Shown: positions 9,295 to 18,767, numbered from the stretch's first letter. The stretch is 64,000 bases of DNA from Pedobacter paludis (GCF_003173575.1 NZ_QGNY01000002.1:62001-126000), one strand, 5' to 3'. The notes: generated from the sequence alone by a model not told the origin. A program made the numbers and translations.

Positions 9295-9882
9295 ATGAAA
9301 TTAAAAAACCTTTTTCTTGCGCCCTTTATTCTGCTCCTGATCATTTCTGCCTGTCAGAACAATGATTACAGCCCAAAACCAAAAGCCTATTTCAGAATAG
9401 AATTTCCGAAAAAACAATACGCTGAATTTAATCAGCCTGTACCGTTCAACTTTGAATATCCTACTTATGCATCTATAGAGCAAGATAAAAGTAGAGATGC
9501 GCATAAAGATTGGTACAACTTGCATTTTAAGCAGTTTAACGGCTTTTTACATTTAACATACTATGATGTATCTGGCAAGGGCGAGTACGATGAAATGGTT
9601 GAAGACGCAAGAAAACTAGCTTTTAAGCACACCATTAAAGCCACAGCGATTGATCAAAAGGTAATTAATTATCCAGATAGAAGAGTTTACGGCATTTATT
9701 ACGCTATAGAGGGCAATACAGCATCTTCCGTTCAGTTTTTTTTAACGGATAGTGCAAAACACTATTTTAGAGGGGCACTCTATTTTAACGAAAGGCCACA
9801 ATACGACTCTATCGAGCCAGTGGTTAAATTTATAAAAAAAGATATAGACAAAATGATTTCTACATTTAAGTGGAAGAACTAA
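9295..9882 (+). CDS. gldD: gliding motility-type lipoprotein GldD
   Basis: This 195-residue protein has a lipoprotein signal (LLIISAC, Cys20) and the conserved body of GldD: YSPKPKAYFRIEFPKKQY, DWYNLHFKQFNGFLHLTYYD, LAFKHTIKA, then ASSVQFFLTDSAKHYFRGALYFN and the C-terminal WKN. In Flavobacterium johnsoniae, GldD is required for gliding and for the linked type IX secretion function. Homologues are also present in non-gliding Bacteroidota. The protein should sit at the envelope. It is 37 bp after aroE and 12 bp before the MBL gene, so co-transcription is likely. Confidence 0.85.
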   Translation: MKLKNLFLAPFILLLIISACQNNDYSPKPKAYFRIEFPKKQYAEFNQPVPFNFEYPTYASIEQDKSRDAHKDWYNLHFKQFNGFLHLTYYDVSGKGEYDEMVEDARKLAFKHTIKATAIDQKVINYPDRRVYGIYYAIEGNTASSVQFFLTDSAKHYFRGALYFNERPQYDSIEPVVKFIKKDIDKMISTFKWKN

Positions 9883-9894
9883 AATCTATTAATT

Positions 9895-10533
9895 ATGATC
9901 TCAATAAAAATTTTCACGTTTAACGCCTATAGCGAAAACACATACATCCTTTTTGATGAAACAAAAGATTGTGTAATTATCGATCCGGGCATGTATGAAG
10001 GTGCAGAACAAAATCAACTCACTACCTATATTAAAGAAAATGGCTTAACACCTGTTTTACTTTTGAATACCCATTGCCACATTGATCACGTTTTCGGAAA
10101 TAAATTCGTTTTTGACACCTACGGATTGAAACCTCAATTTAATATCGGTGAATTACCAATTCTTCAGGCTGTACCTAGTTATGCGCCACAAATGGGCTTT
10201 ACCCGTTACGAACTTTCTCCCGAGCCCGATACCTTTTTGCCAGAAACAGGAACAATCAGTTTCGGGAATAGTACATTGGATTTAATTTTTGCCCCTGGAC
10301 ATTCGCCAGCACATTTGTGCTTTTACAGCAAAGCAGATCATTTTTTAATCGGCGGCGATGTGCTATTTTATGGAAGTATTGGCCGTACAGATCTTCCAGG
10401 CGGAAATCATCAGCAATTAATTCAGAACATAAGCGATAAACTTTTTGTACTTCCAGATGAAACAGAGGTTTATCCTGGTCATGGCCCGTCTACAACAATC
10501 GGTTTTGAAAAAGAACATAATCCCTTCTTTTAG
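9895..10533 (+). CDS. MBL-fold metallo-hydrolase, glyoxalase II-like
   Basis: This 212-residue protein has the metallo-beta-lactamase zinc motif T59-H60-C-H62-I-D64-H65, followed by PGHSPAHLCF (third metal His), GGDVLF (bridging Asp) and VYPGHGP (last His). This arrangement is that of the short glyoxalase II-like (YcbL-type) hydrolases, which act on thioesters such as hydroxyacyl-glutathione or an analogue. Glutathione is not a safe assumption in this phylum, so the substrate is open. It follows gldD by 12 bp. Confidence 0.85.
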   Translation: MISIKIFTFNAYSENTYILFDETKDCVIIDPGMYEGAEQNQLTTYIKENGLTPVLLLNTHCHIDHVFGNKFVFDTYGLKPQFNIGELPILQAVPSYAPQMGFTRYELSPEPDTFLPETGTISFGNSTLDLIFAPGHSPAHLCFYSKADHFLIGGDVLFYGSIGRTDLPGGNHQQLIQNISDKLFVLPDETEVYPGHGPSTTIGFEKEHNPFF

Positions 10534-10632
10534 TGTTAAAGGTTATGTAATAATATATGGAGAGCGATTTTACATTGCTAAGTTCTAATATTATTCCAAT
10601 TTCTCTTTTTCATTTTACCTATATTTACCCAC

Positions 10633-11865
10633 GTGAATACGCCATTTTACATAGCCAAACGTTATCTTTTTGCAAAGAAATCAACAAATGCCATTAACCT
10701 GATCTCGGGAATTTCAATGGTTGGCGTTATGGTTGGGAGTGCCGCATTAATTATCATTTTATCGGTATTTAATGGCTTTGAAACCGTGGTGTTAAATATG
10801 TTTAATACAATAACACCACAAATTTCAATCATTCCGGCACAGGGCAAAACCTTCGATCCAAATACAACTTATTTTAATCAACTTAAAAAAGATAAGGATG
10901 TATACTCTTTTACAGAGGTTTTGCAAGAAAACGCCTTATTAAAATACAACAATAAACAGGCTGTTGGAATGGTGAAGGGCGTTAGTTTGGATTATCTAAA
11001 GAATGATAAATTAGATAGCACCATTAAAGAAGGCCATTTCGTACTGCGCAACAAAAGTGGAAACAGTGCCGTTATCGGCTCAGCTTTGCAAAGCTACCTT
11101 GCTGTAAACACGGTAGATCCCTTTACCGAACTTGAAATTTTTTCTCCAAAGAAAACCATGTCGGTAAATTCTATAAACCCTGCTGATGATTTTGTTATAA
11201 AAAGCATTAGGGTAAGCGGTGTGTTCGAAGTGCAACAAGAGTTTGATAATGGAATAATTGTGCCATTAGATTTTGCCCGTGGACTTTTGGGTGAAGATAA
11301 AAATGTTTCGGCAATAGAAATCAATCTTCAGCCTGGCGTTAATGTTGATGATTTTCAGAAAGAAGTAATCGATAAAACCGGAAACGGCTTCGAAGTTAGA
11401 AATCGGGCAGAACAAAATCGTTCGCTTTACCACATTTTAAATACAGAAAAATGGGCTGTTTACATCATATTAACTTTTATATTAATTATTGCTATATTTA
11501 ATATTATTGGTTCATTAACCATGCTGGTGATCGATAAGGTAAAAGATATTGCTATTTTGAGTAGTTTAGGAGCAGGAAAACGCCTAATAAAACAGATCTT
11601 TTTATTCGAAGGTATGATGATTACCATGTCTGGTTGTTTGTTGGGCTTGGTAATTGGCTTGATTTTTTGTCTATTCCAGCAACACTTCAACCTAATAAAA
11701 ATGGGCGAAGAAAATACTACATTGATAAGTGCTTATCCGATAGGGCTAAAATGGAAAGATTTTATTTTAGTGTTCTTTACAGTAGGTATTTTTTCGTTTT
11801 TGGCATCTGGTTTGTCATCTAATTTGAGCGTAAAAAAGATAGACCAGATTAATCAAACTATATAA
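10633..11865 (+). CDS. FtsX-like permease of the LolC/LolE type (GTG start)
   Basis: This 410-residue inner-membrane protein has the LolC/E topology: one N-terminal helix (ISGISMVGVMVGSAALIIILS, about residues 24-48), a large periplasmic domain, then three C-terminal helices near residues 275-300, 320-345 and 375-395. The N-terminal FYIAKRYLFAKKSTNAINLISGIS is typical. In proteobacteria LolCDE releases lipoproteins for transport to the outer membrane, and the Bacteroidota homologues are thought to do the same. The start codon is GTG at 10633, because no ATG fits the conserved N-terminus. No ATPase gene is adjacent. A lipoprotein gene follows with no gap. Confidence 0.85.
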   Translation: MNTPFYIAKRYLFAKKSTNAINLISGISMVGVMVGSAALIIILSVFNGFETVVLNMFNTITPQISIIPAQGKTFDPNTTYFNQLKKDKDVYSFTEVLQENALLKYNNKQAVGMVKGVSLDYLKNDKLDSTIKEGHFVLRNKSGNSAVIGSALQSYLAVNTVDPFTELEIFSPKKTMSVNSINPADDFVIKSIRVSGVFEVQQEFDNGIIVPLDFARGLLGEDKNVSAIEINLQPGVNVDDFQKEVIDKTGNGFEVRNRAEQNRSLYHILNTEKWAVYIILTFILIIAIFNIIGSLTMLVIDKVKDIAILSSLGAGKRLIKQIFLFEGMMITMSGCLLGLVIGLIFCLFQQHFNLIKMGEENTTLISAYPIGLKWKDFILVFFTVGIFSFLASGLSSNLSVKKIDQINQTI

Positions 11866-12252
11866 ATGAGAAAGTTATTTAAACAGGCAATTGCTTTTGC
11901 TATGCTCTTTGGCGTAGTCTTAACTGCCTGTAACCGCGACAATAAGGCAGAAGGCGAAAAGAGCAACACAAAAGTTGTAAAAGGATTATATAGTTTTGGA
12001 CCCGAAATGAAATCCTTTACCCTTTGCGAGGACGGTCGCGAGTATTGGGTTGCTGACAGCGTTAAAAATCTGGAGCTTTCTTATAGCAATTTAAATTTCG
12101 AAAAGCCTTACGAACCCGTTTATGTAGAGCTGGAGGGTTACTTCGCAAAATCTGATACCGCAACGGTTTCCGATGATTTCGATTCTACACTTGTAGTAAC
12201 CAAAGTGATAAAGATTAGTAAAGAAATTCCCGATGGACCATGTGCGCAATAA
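11866..12252 (+). CDS. small lipoprotein of unknown function
   Basis: This 128-residue protein has a lipobox VVLTAC (Cys22) after a hydrophobic signal. The mature part contains GLYSFGPEMKSFTLCEDG and PVYVELEGYFA, which recall the OB-like C-terminal domain of NlpE-type lipoproteins; I am not certain of that match. The ATG follows the permease stop codon without a gap, so the two are translationally coupled. A lipoprotein coupled to a LolC/E-type permease suggests either a substrate or an accessory factor. Confidence 0.75.
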   Translation: MRKLFKQAIAFAMLFGVVLTACNRDNKAEGEKSNTKVVKGLYSFGPEMKSFTLCEDGREYWVADSVKNLELSYSNLNFEKPYEPVYVELEGYFAKSDTATVSDDFDSTLVVTKVIKISKEIPDGPCAQ

Positions 12253-12357
12253 ATTATTTAAGCTATCCTGACTTACTAAGTTTGTAAGGTTTATTATCGG
12301 ATAACTTTCCAAGTCTATTAATACCTCAGGCTTACTAGAAAATATTTTATTTAATAA

Positions 12358-12422
12358 GGGCGTTTTAACACGCTTTCCGCTGTATTCCCGATGAAAAATC
12401 GGAAGATCACACTTTAATCGTT
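12358..12422 (-). repeat. GATTGAAGCGG-type structured intergenic element, minus orientation
   Basis: The 333-bp gap 12253-12585 has no gene. Read on the minus strand, 12422-12358 runs AACGATTAAAGTGTGATC, then a hairpin (TCCCGAT-loop-ATCGG), then AGCGGAAAGCG and a GTGTTAAAACGCCC end. The beginning and end parallel the element at 34941-35022 (AACCTGATTGAGCGGAT ... AGCGAAAGCGGGAC). It sits between convergent transcripts. Confidence 0.5.
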
Positions 12423-12536
12423 AACCCAAAAACTAGGTCTTTCGTCATGTTCCAAAGGAGTTTCCTTTAGAACTGAATTTATTTCAGCATCTTTTAAGCA
12501 AATCAAAACTTCGCAGATCAAATAGTATAGAAACAA

Positions 12537-12566
12537 AAAAGCTTTTCGGAAGACCGAAAAGCTTTT
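12537..12566 (-). terminator. terminator of the xylose operon
   Basis: A perfect 13-bp stem (12537-12549/12554-12566) with an AAGA loop lies 20 bp past the symporter stop codon. On the minus strand it runs into a T-tract. Confidence 0.9.
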
Positions 12567-12585
12567 CATTTAAAAGTTATTTTTT

Positions 12586-14253
12586 CTACCAGAAAATAGA
12601 GTAAAGTGCAACCAAAATACCAACTACAAGTAAAGAACCAACAGCAAATGCAGGGTGTACCTTAAACATGCTGCTGTCTACTTCCAGTCCGTTAGATTTA
12701 TCGCCTTTACTGTTTTCAATCATACTGATCGCGAACATCACAACCATACAAATTACAAATACGAATCCCATTCTATCCAAGAAAGGAATTTCATAAATAC
12801 CATCTGCATTGGCAACAGCAAAACCAAAATCATGCAAGAACGATAAGTCCATCATTCCCGGCAAGAATTTTAGTAAAACGGAAAGTCCAAAACCACCAAT
12901 TGTAGCAAACAAAGCTGCGTTTGAAGTTGTCTTTTTCCAGAAAAAACCAAGAATAAACATTGCAAAAATACCCGGACTTACAAAACCGGTGTATTCCTGG
13001 ATAAACTCGAAACCTCCTTTTTTATCAATTCCTAAGAATGGAGAAATAACGATAGCTGCCAACATGGCGATTATTACCACAACACGTCCTGTTCTTACTA
13101 AGCCTTTTTCTGTCGCATCTGTTTTGATGTGTTTTTTGAAAATATCCAAAGTAAAAATGGTAGAGATACTATTGATTTTACCAGCTAATGAAGCTACAAT
13201 TGCCGCAGTTAAGGCTGCAAATGATAAACCTTTTAATCCTGTCGGCAAAATGCTCAACAAGGTTGGATAAGCTCTATCCGGACGCAATTCTCCACCAGGC
13301 ATCATTGAATTTACGTCAATACCCGTTTTTTCCTGATATAACATATAAACGGCAATACCAGGCAATACAACGATTAATGGCATTAAGAGTTTTAAGAAAG
13401 CAGCAAATAAGATACCCGCTCTAGCAGTCTTTAAATCTGCACCTAACGCACGTTGAGTGATGTATTGATTACAACCCCAATAATTTAAGTTTACGATCCA
13501 CATACCACCTAATAGCACAGTCATTCCAGGTAAAGAAGCGTAGTTTGCACTATCTTTTTTGAAAATCATATGAAAGTGATCTGGGGCCTTTTCCCGCAAG
13601 AAAGCAAGACCATCCAAAACACCATGTCCACCAAAGTGATCGCTAACTAGATTTAACGCCAGATACGTTGTAGCTAAACCGCCAAATATTAAAAACGCAA
13701 CTTGGATAACATCTGTATAACCAATTACCTTCATTCCGCCCAATGCAATAATTACCGCGAAAATAGCTAAGCCGATCATACAATACCAAAAGCCTATGCC
13801 AGAAATACTACTTACCGCTAATGCACCTAAATAAAGTATTGAAGTTAAGTTTACAATAACGTATAATAATAACCAGAACACTGCCATAATCATTGCTACA
13901 GTACCATTGTAACGTTGACTTAAAAACTGTGGCATGGTGTATATCTTGTTTTTTAGATATACTGGAATAAAAAACGTTGCAACAATAACCAGCGTTGCAG
14001 CTGCCATCCACTCGTAAGTTGAAATGGCCAAGCCCATTTTAAATCCATCGCCACTCATGGCCACAAATTGTTCGGCACTAATGTTCGAAGCAATTAACGA
14101 TGTACCAATAGCCCACCAAGTAAGCGATCCTTCAGCAAGAAAATAATCCTTGCTGCTCATTTGAGCCTGCTTTTTACGGTGATAGATCCAGAAGCCATAA
14201 ATTGCTACAATAGCAAAATAGGCCAGAAAGATAATGTAATCTGTAACTTTCAT
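12586..14253 (-). CDS. sodium:solute symporter (SSS/SGLT family), probable xylose transporter
   Basis: This 555-residue polytopic protein has about 14 predicted membrane helices and the SGLT-type core. ASNISAEQFVAMSGDGFKMG with the conserved GSNIG-like element is near residue 55, NLNYWGCNQYITQRALGA lies mid-protein, and LSFAALTAAIVASLAGKINSISTIFTLDIF lies near residue 350. The SAEQFVAMSG and NQYITQRAL motifs match vSGLT-type sugar transporters. It is the last gene of the xylB-xylA operon, 130 bp after xylA, which makes Na+-driven xylose uptake the natural role. Substrate is inferred from context. Confidence 0.88.
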   Translation of the reverse strand: MKVTDYIIFLAYFAIVAIYGFWIYHRKKQAQMSSKDYFLAEGSLTWWAIGTSLIASNISAEQFVAMSGDGFKMGLAISTYEWMAAATLVIVATFFIPVYLKNKIYTMPQFLSQRYNGTVAMIMAVFWLLLYVIVNLTSILYLGALAVSSISGIGFWYCMIGLAIFAVIIALGGMKVIGYTDVIQVAFLIFGGLATTYLALNLVSDHFGGHGVLDGLAFLREKAPDHFHMIFKKDSANYASLPGMTVLLGGMWIVNLNYWGCNQYITQRALGADLKTARAGILFAAFLKLLMPLIVVLPGIAVYMLYQEKTGIDVNSMMPGGELRPDRAYPTLLSILPTGLKGLSFAALTAAIVASLAGKINSISTIFTLDIFKKHIKTDATEKGLVRTGRVVVIIAMLAAIVISPFLGIDKKGGFEFIQEYTGFVSPGIFAMFILGFFWKKTTSNAALFATIGGFGLSVLLKFLPGMMDLSFLHDFGFAVANADGIYEIPFLDRMGFVFVICMVVMFAISMIENSKGDKSNGLEVDSSMFKVHPAFAVGSLLVVGILVALYSIFW

Positions 14254-14383
14254 TTACAATGTGTTTATTTGGTTTAGAAGGCTAAATGTAGTAAAATCAA
14301 AAATTATTATTATCATTTTTTTAAATTAAAAAATGTTAAAATGACAATTAATATTTTAAGGCTTTAATTATGCAACAAATAAT

Positions 14384-15715
14384 CTAAATGTATCTGTTAA
14401 TAATGTTTTCCAAATATTCCTGTTTTCCACTGCGCACTTCGGGCTCTCCGTTTTCTGCAGCGTAATTTCTCAAGTCTTCCAAACTTAATTTACCTTGCTC
14501 AAATTCGGCGCCTTTTCCACTATCAAAAGAAGCATAACGGTCTGTTCTTACTTTTTTATAATCAGATTTTTGAAGTATGGCATCAGCAGTAACCAAGGCA
14601 CGGGCAAAAATATCCATCCCACCAACATGGGCATAAAATAAATCCTGTGGATCAGTAGAATTACGACGGATTTTTGCATCGAAATTTACACCACCACCCT
14701 GTAAGCCCCCGCCTTCCAAAATGATCATCATGGCTTCGGTTAATTCATTAATATCATTTGGAAACTGATCGGTATCCCATCCATTTTGATAATCGCCACG
14801 ATTGGCATCAATAGAACCCAGCAAACCATTATCAACTGCTACTTGTAACTCATGCTGAAAAGTGTGCCCTGCTAAAGTTGCATGGTTTACTTCTAGGTTT
14901 AATTTAAAATCAGCCAATAAATCATATTCTTGCAAAAAGCCCTTTACGGTTGCTGCATCATAATCATATTGATGTTTAGAAGGTTCGCAAGGTTTAGGTT
15001 CTATAAAGAATGTGCCTTTGAAACCTTGTTTGCGGGCATAATCTTTTGCCGTATGTAAGAATTTAGCCAAATGTTCGTGCTCACGTTTCATATTGGTATT
15101 AAGCAAGCTCATGTAGCCTTCTCTTCCTCCCCAAAAAACATAGTTTTCTCCACCCAATGCAATTGTTGCATCTAATGCTGCTTTAACCTGAGCTGCTCCA
15201 TGAGCCAATACGTGGAAATCTGGATTGGTTGAAGCACCATTCATGTAACGTTTGTGGCTAAATAAATTAGCGGTTCCCCAGAGTAATTTAACACCGCTAT
15301 CTGCCTGCTTTTGTTTTGCGTATTCTACCAAAGCCTGCAATCTGCGTTCGTTTTCGGCAACATCATCACCATAATCAACAACATCTACATCGTGAAAACA
15401 ATAATATGGGAGTTGCATTTTGGTAATGAATTCGAATGCGGCATCCATTTTATCCTTAGCACGTTCAACGGCATCCTTTTTCTCATCCCATGGAAAAATA
15501 TGTGTTGCGCCACCAAATGGGTCGGCGCCATTGCCATTAAACGAATGCCAATAGGCACAAGCAAATTTAAAATGCTCGTTCATGGTTTTACCTGCAACTA
15601 TTTTATTGGCATCATACCATCTAAAGGCTAAAGGGTTATCGCTTTCTAAACCTTCAAATTTGATTTGATCTATACCTTTAAAAAATTCTTTTGCTCCTGT
15701 TACTACTTTTGTCAT
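14384..15715 (-). CDS. xylA: xylose isomerase
   Basis: This enzyme interconverts D-xylose and D-xylulose. The 443-residue length fits the class II (long) isomerases. Visible active-site stretches are [14 protein letters not shown] (catalytic His and Asp), [36 protein letters not shown] (metal Glu, Lys) and [17 protein letters not shown] (metal ligands), plus [20 protein letters not shown]. The gene lies 24 bp downstream of xylB and is clearly part of the same transcript, under the LacI-type operator at 17242-17261. Confidence 0.96.
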   Translation of the reverse strand: MTKVVTGAKEFFKGIDQIKFEGLESDNPLAFRWYDANKIVAGKTMNEHFKFACAYWHSFNGNGADPFGGATHIFPWDEKKDAVERAKDKMDAAFEFITKMQLPYYCFHDVDVVDYGDDVAENERRLQALVEYAKQKQADSGVKLLWGTANLFSHKRYMNGASTNPDFHVLAHGAAQVKAALDATIALGGENYVFWGGREGYMSLLNTNMKREHEHLAKFLHTAKDYARKQGFKGTFFIEPKPCEPSKHQYDYDAATVKGFLQEYDLLADFKLNLEVNHATLAGHTFQHELQVAVDNGLLGSIDANRGDYQNGWDTDQFPNDINELTEAMMIILEGGGLQGGGVNFDAKIRRNSTDPQDLFYAHVGGMDIFARALVTADAILQKSDYKKVRTDRYASFDSGKGAEFEQGKLSLEDLRNYAAENGEPEVRSGKQEYLENIINRYI

Positions 15716-15739
15716 TGTGCTATATTTTGTGGTTCTATT

Positions 15740-17215
15740 TTAGATTGATTTATTTAAAATGTTTTTCCATTCTTGGTAGAAATGTTCATAAGCCTCTGAA
15801 TTTTTAGGCTGGTATATTTTGATGATTTCATGTTGGGTAAAAGCTTCCTCAGCATTTTTGAAAATTCCAGAACCAATACCAGCCCCAATTGCTGCACCTA
15901 CACTGCCATCGTTTTCATAAAGTTCTACTGGAATTCCAGTTACATCAACAAAAGTCTGTGCAAACACTTCGCTCAAAAATAAATTTGCTTTCCCCGCTCG
16001 TATTACCTGTGGCTTCATTCCATTTTCTCGCATAATATCCAGTCCATATCTAAATGAAAATGCTATGCTCTCTTGTACTGCTCTAAAAATATCTGCTTGG
16101 GTGTGGGTATTTAAATCGATGCCCAATAATTGTGCGCCGGTATATTTATTGTTCAGCATCCGTTCTGCACCGTTTCCAAAAGGAAGAACTTTTAAGCCTT
16201 TACTCCCTATTGATGCCTGAGCAGCTAAAATATTAAGCTCAGCATAAGACGAATTTGGAGCAAAATTATGCTTGGCCCACCTGTACATGCTTCCTGTTCC
16301 ATTTATGCAAAGCAGTACGCCGGTATGTTTCTTTTCTTTTGAGTAGGTTACATGGGCAAAAGTATTTACCCGCGATTGTTGATCGTATGTTAATTCTTCG
16401 CTTACGCCATATATAACCCCTGAAGTTCCGGCCGTTGCAGCAACTTCGCCCGGTTTTAGTACATTTAAGGAAAGAGCATTATTTGGCTGATCGCCAGATT
16501 TATAAGCTACCGGAATGCCTCCTGTTAGCCCAAGCAATTCCGCCATTTCAGCATTAACAGATCCATGAACTGAGAATAAAGGTTTTATATCAGGAATTAA
16601 ATTTCCATCCAACCCATAATGATCCATAACATCAGAGGAGATTTCATCATTTTTGAAATCCCAAAAAATACCTTCAGATAGAGCTGGAATACTCGTAGTT
16701 ATAACGCCTGTTAATTTCATCGCGATGAAATCTCCAGGCAACATAATTTTATCTATTTTACTGTAAACATCAGGTTCATTGTTTTTCACCCAGGCCAGTT
16801 TTGAAGCGGTAAAATTACCGGGAGAATTTAATAAATGCTGCAAAGATTTTTCGTGACCTATTGCATCAAATGCTTTTTCGCCAAGCTCTACCGCACGACT
16901 ATCGCACCAAATGATACTGCCGCGTAAAACATTCTGTTCTTTATCAACTACAACTAGTCCATGCATTTGATAGGCAATACCAATAGCCTTTATTTCTTTT
17001 GGGTTAAATAAGCCCAAAGCGTTTAATTTAAAAATTGCCTGTTGTGTATGTTGCCACCAATCTGTGGGCGATTGTTCGGCCCAACCAGGTTTAACAGATT
17101 TGATTTCTGTTTCCTCATCAGGATATTGAGCAGTTGCTACACTTTTCTGTGTATTAACATCAACAACTGCAACTTTTATAGACGATGTGCCTATATCAAT
17201 ACCTAATAAATACAT
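15740..17215 (-). CDS. xylB: xylulokinase
   Basis: This FGGY-family kinase phosphorylates D-xylulose to xylulose 5-phosphate, which enters the pentose phosphate pathway. The 491-residue protein begins with the ATPase phosphate-1 motif LLGIDIGTSSIKVAVVD and has YQMHGLVVVD, GVIYGVSEE after the phosphate-2 motif ATAGTSG, the catalytic-Asp region SGDQPNNALSL, and NDGSVGAAIGAGIG near the C-terminus. It is the first gene of the operon xylB-xylA-symporter. Its promoter and TSS are covered by a LacI-type operator, so it is likely repressed without pentose. Confidence 0.95.
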   Translation of the reverse strand: MYLLGIDIGTSSIKVAVVDVNTQKSVATAQYPDEETEIKSVKPGWAEQSPTDWWQHTQQAIFKLNALGLFNPKEIKAIGIAYQMHGLVVVDKEQNVLRGSIIWCDSRAVELGEKAFDAIGHEKSLQHLLNSPGNFTASKLAWVKNNEPDVYSKIDKIMLPGDFIAMKLTGVITTSIPALSEGIFWDFKNDEISSDVMDHYGLDGNLIPDIKPLFSVHGSVNAEMAELLGLTGGIPVAYKSGDQPNNALSLNVLKPGEVAATAGTSGVIYGVSEELTYDQQSRVNTFAHVTYSKEKKHTGVLLCINGTGSMYRWAKHNFAPNSSYAELNILAAQASIGSKGLKVLPFGNGAERMLNNKYTGAQLLGIDLNTHTQADIFRAVQESIAFSFRYGLDIMRENGMKPQVIRAGKANLFLSEVFAQTFVDVTGIPVELYENDGSVGAAIGAGIGSGIFKNAEEAFTQHEIIKIYQPKNSEAYEHFYQEWKNILNKSI

Positions 17216-17241
17216 GGTGTTAGATTAATTTTAATATTTGG

Positions 17242-17261
17242 TTATGCAAACGGTTGCATAA
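17242..17261. promoter_or_regulatory. LacI-family operator O1 at the xyl promoter
   Basis: TTATGCAAACGGTTGCATAA is a near-perfect palindrome with 8-bp arms around a central CG, the usual form of a LacI/GalR-family site. It overlaps the xylB -7 box by 3 bp and covers the expected transcription start, a position that would block initiation. No LacI-type regulator gene is in the window. Confidence 0.85.
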
Positions 17262-17289
17262 AGATAGTTGTAAATTTATAAATCGCAAA
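17259..17289 (-). promoter_or_regulatory. xylB promoter (-33 TTTG, -7 TATCTTTA)
   Basis: On the minus strand TTTG (17289-17286), a 19-bp spacer and TATCTTTA (17266-17259) match the Bacteroidota promoter TTTG-N19-TAnnTTTG with one mismatch in the last base. Start of transcription is expected near 17252, inside operator O1. Confidence 0.7.
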
Positions 17290-17361
17290 TTTTTTATAAA
17301 ATTCTATGCAAAAAATATTTTCGCGATAACTGATTAAATCGTTTAACCTGCTAATAAACAC

Positions 17362-17380
17362 TTATGCAATCGTTTGAATT
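17362..17380. promoter_or_regulatory. second, imperfect LacI-type operator O2
   Basis: TTATGCAATCGTTTGAATT shares TTATGCAA-n-CG-n-TTG with O1 and has one degraded half. Its centre is 120 bp from the centre of O1. It could act in DNA looping, or control the downstream plus-strand CsaA-like gene, whose -7 box lies 42 bp further on. Confidence 0.6.
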
Positions 17381-17457
17381 TTAATGAAAGAGCAACAAAA
17401 ACTGCATTAAGCAATAATTTATATTTTTGTTTAATGGTATCAAATAATATAAATTTT

Positions 17458-17793
17458 ATGCAACAAATTACTTGGGATGATTTTGAAAAGGTTGAATTAA
17501 GAGTGGGAACCATTATAGAAGCTCTCGAATTTCCTGAAGCGAGAAGACCCGCATATAAGCTGAAGGTAGATTTTGGAGCATTTGGAATTAAGACGAGCAG
17601 TGCGCAGATTACAAAACATTACAGCCTAGATGAGTTACCCGGAAAACAGATTGTTGGTGTGATTAATTTTCCCAAAAAACAGATCGGGAAATTTATGTCG
17701 GAATTTTTGATGACCGGATTTGCTGATGAAAATGGAGATATTGTTTTAACAACCGTTCAAAGTAATGTGCCTAATGGAAGCAAAATGATTTAA
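17458..17793 (+). CDS. CsaA-like tRNA-binding domain protein
   Basis: This 111-residue protein is a stand-alone EMAP/tRNA-binding OB-fold of the CsaA type: MQQITWDDFEKVELRVGTI, then SSAQITKHYSLDELPGKQIVGVINFPKKQIGKFMSEFLMTGF cut by conserved loops, and NGSKMI at the end. CsaA has chaperone-like and tRNA-binding activity in other bacteria. The open frame continues upstream to 17374, but the family starts with this Met. A -7-like box TATTTTTG at 17422-17429 would place transcription start near 17436, inside that extension, so ATG 17458 is chosen. Confidence 0.85.
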   Translation: MQQITWDDFEKVELRVGTIIEALEFPEARRPAYKLKVDFGAFGIKTSSAQITKHYSLDELPGKQIVGVINFPKKQIGKFMSEFLMTGFADENGDIVLTTVQSNVPNGSKMI

Positions 17794-17879
17794 TCTCTTA
17801 TTCCCGTTTTTAATTTAGGCTTAAGTTTTAAAGGATAAACTTGTATTCTGAAAATGAAAATGTTTTTTTTGGTGTTAGC

Positions 17880-17990
17880 GCGAAAGATTGCTTCGTGGTT
17901 CCTCCTCGCAATGACGACAGATCTATAAACTGTGAGAGGGGAAACTCCCCTCCTTATCTTCAAGAAGGAGTTTGGGGGGTGGTTTTTTAA
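17880..17990. repeat. two interspersed Bacteroidota-type repeats in a gene-free gap
   Basis: The gap 17794-18172 has no gene. Positions 17880-17920 carry a sequence that on the minus strand reads TGTCGTCATTGCGAGGAGG then CACGAAGCAATCT. It resembles the repeats at 35101, 54226, 57543 and 59352 (TGTCAT-n-CTGAG ... CGAAG-n-ATCT pattern). Positions 17940-17985 carry AAACTCCCCTCCTT, a short loop, then AAGGAGTTTGGGGGG, an imperfect palindrome. Both look like dispersed intergenic repeats rather than regulatory sites. Confidence 0.55.
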
Positions 17991-18172
17991 GTTTAATGCA
18001 CAGCCCTAAGTTAAATAAACCTGATTGCCCTGGAAACCAAAAGCTTTTTCTGCTTTTGTTGGAACATAAAGCAGGACTGCTGTAACCGATAAGTACAGAA
18101 ACCTGCTTTTCTAATACTTAATTTCAGCTGATTAATGAATAATGAAACCCTAATATAAGCTACCTTTACGCC

Positions 18173-18640
18173 ATGAGTTTTTACAATTTCGAAAATACAA
18201 ATCCTGATGAAGAAGATATCCATTACATGAAACTGGCGTTGGCTGAGGCACAAAAGGCGTTGGCTGAGGATGAGATTCCGATTGGTGCAATTGTGGTTTG
18301 TAAGAATAGAATTGTTGGTCGAGGATATAATTTAACCGAGCGTTTTAATGATGTGACAGCACATGCAGAAATGCAGGCATTTACTTCGGCTGCGCAAACC
18401 ATTGGTGGCAAATATTTAACAGGCTGTACCTTATATGTAACTATCGAACCTTGCGTAATGTGCGCTGGCGCAAGTTATTGGACTCAAGTTAGTCGGATTG
18501 TTTACGGTGCAAGAGAAGAGAAACGTGGGTTTATCTCAAAAAATGCAAATCTTTTACATCCAAAGACAGATTTAAAAGGTGGTGTACTTGCTGATGAATG
18601 TGCTTTGCTGATGAAGAACTTTTTTGCAAAAAAGAGATAG
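18173..18640 (+). CDS. tadA: tRNA-specific adenosine deaminase
   Basis: This enzyme deaminates adenosine-34 to inosine in the tRNA-Arg(ACG) anticodon. The 155-residue deaminase has the zinc site H64-A-E66 and P93-C94-V-M-C97, with the catalytic Glu66. The segments MKLALAEAQKALAEDEIPIGAIVV and IEPCVMCAGASYWTQVSRIVYGA are typical of TadA rather than of cytosine or guanine deaminases. The N-terminus has about 18 extra residues, common in this phylum. The gene is monocistronic by spacing. Confidence 0.9.
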   Translation: MSFYNFENTNPDEEDIHYMKLALAEAQKALAEDEIPIGAIVVCKNRIVGRGYNLTERFNDVTAHAEMQAFTSAAQTIGGKYLTGCTLYVTIEPCVMCAGASYWTQVSRIVYGAREEKRGFISKNANLLHPKTDLKGGVLADECALLMKNFFAKKR

Positions 18641-18767
18641 TGCAAAAGGCTGTATTTTGACTAGCGTTAACTTTACAACATTTTAACACGGCGCTTAAAC
18701 AAAACTTAACCTTTGAATGTTATATTTGCTTCAAGAAACATTTTTAAATCTTTAAACATAATATATT

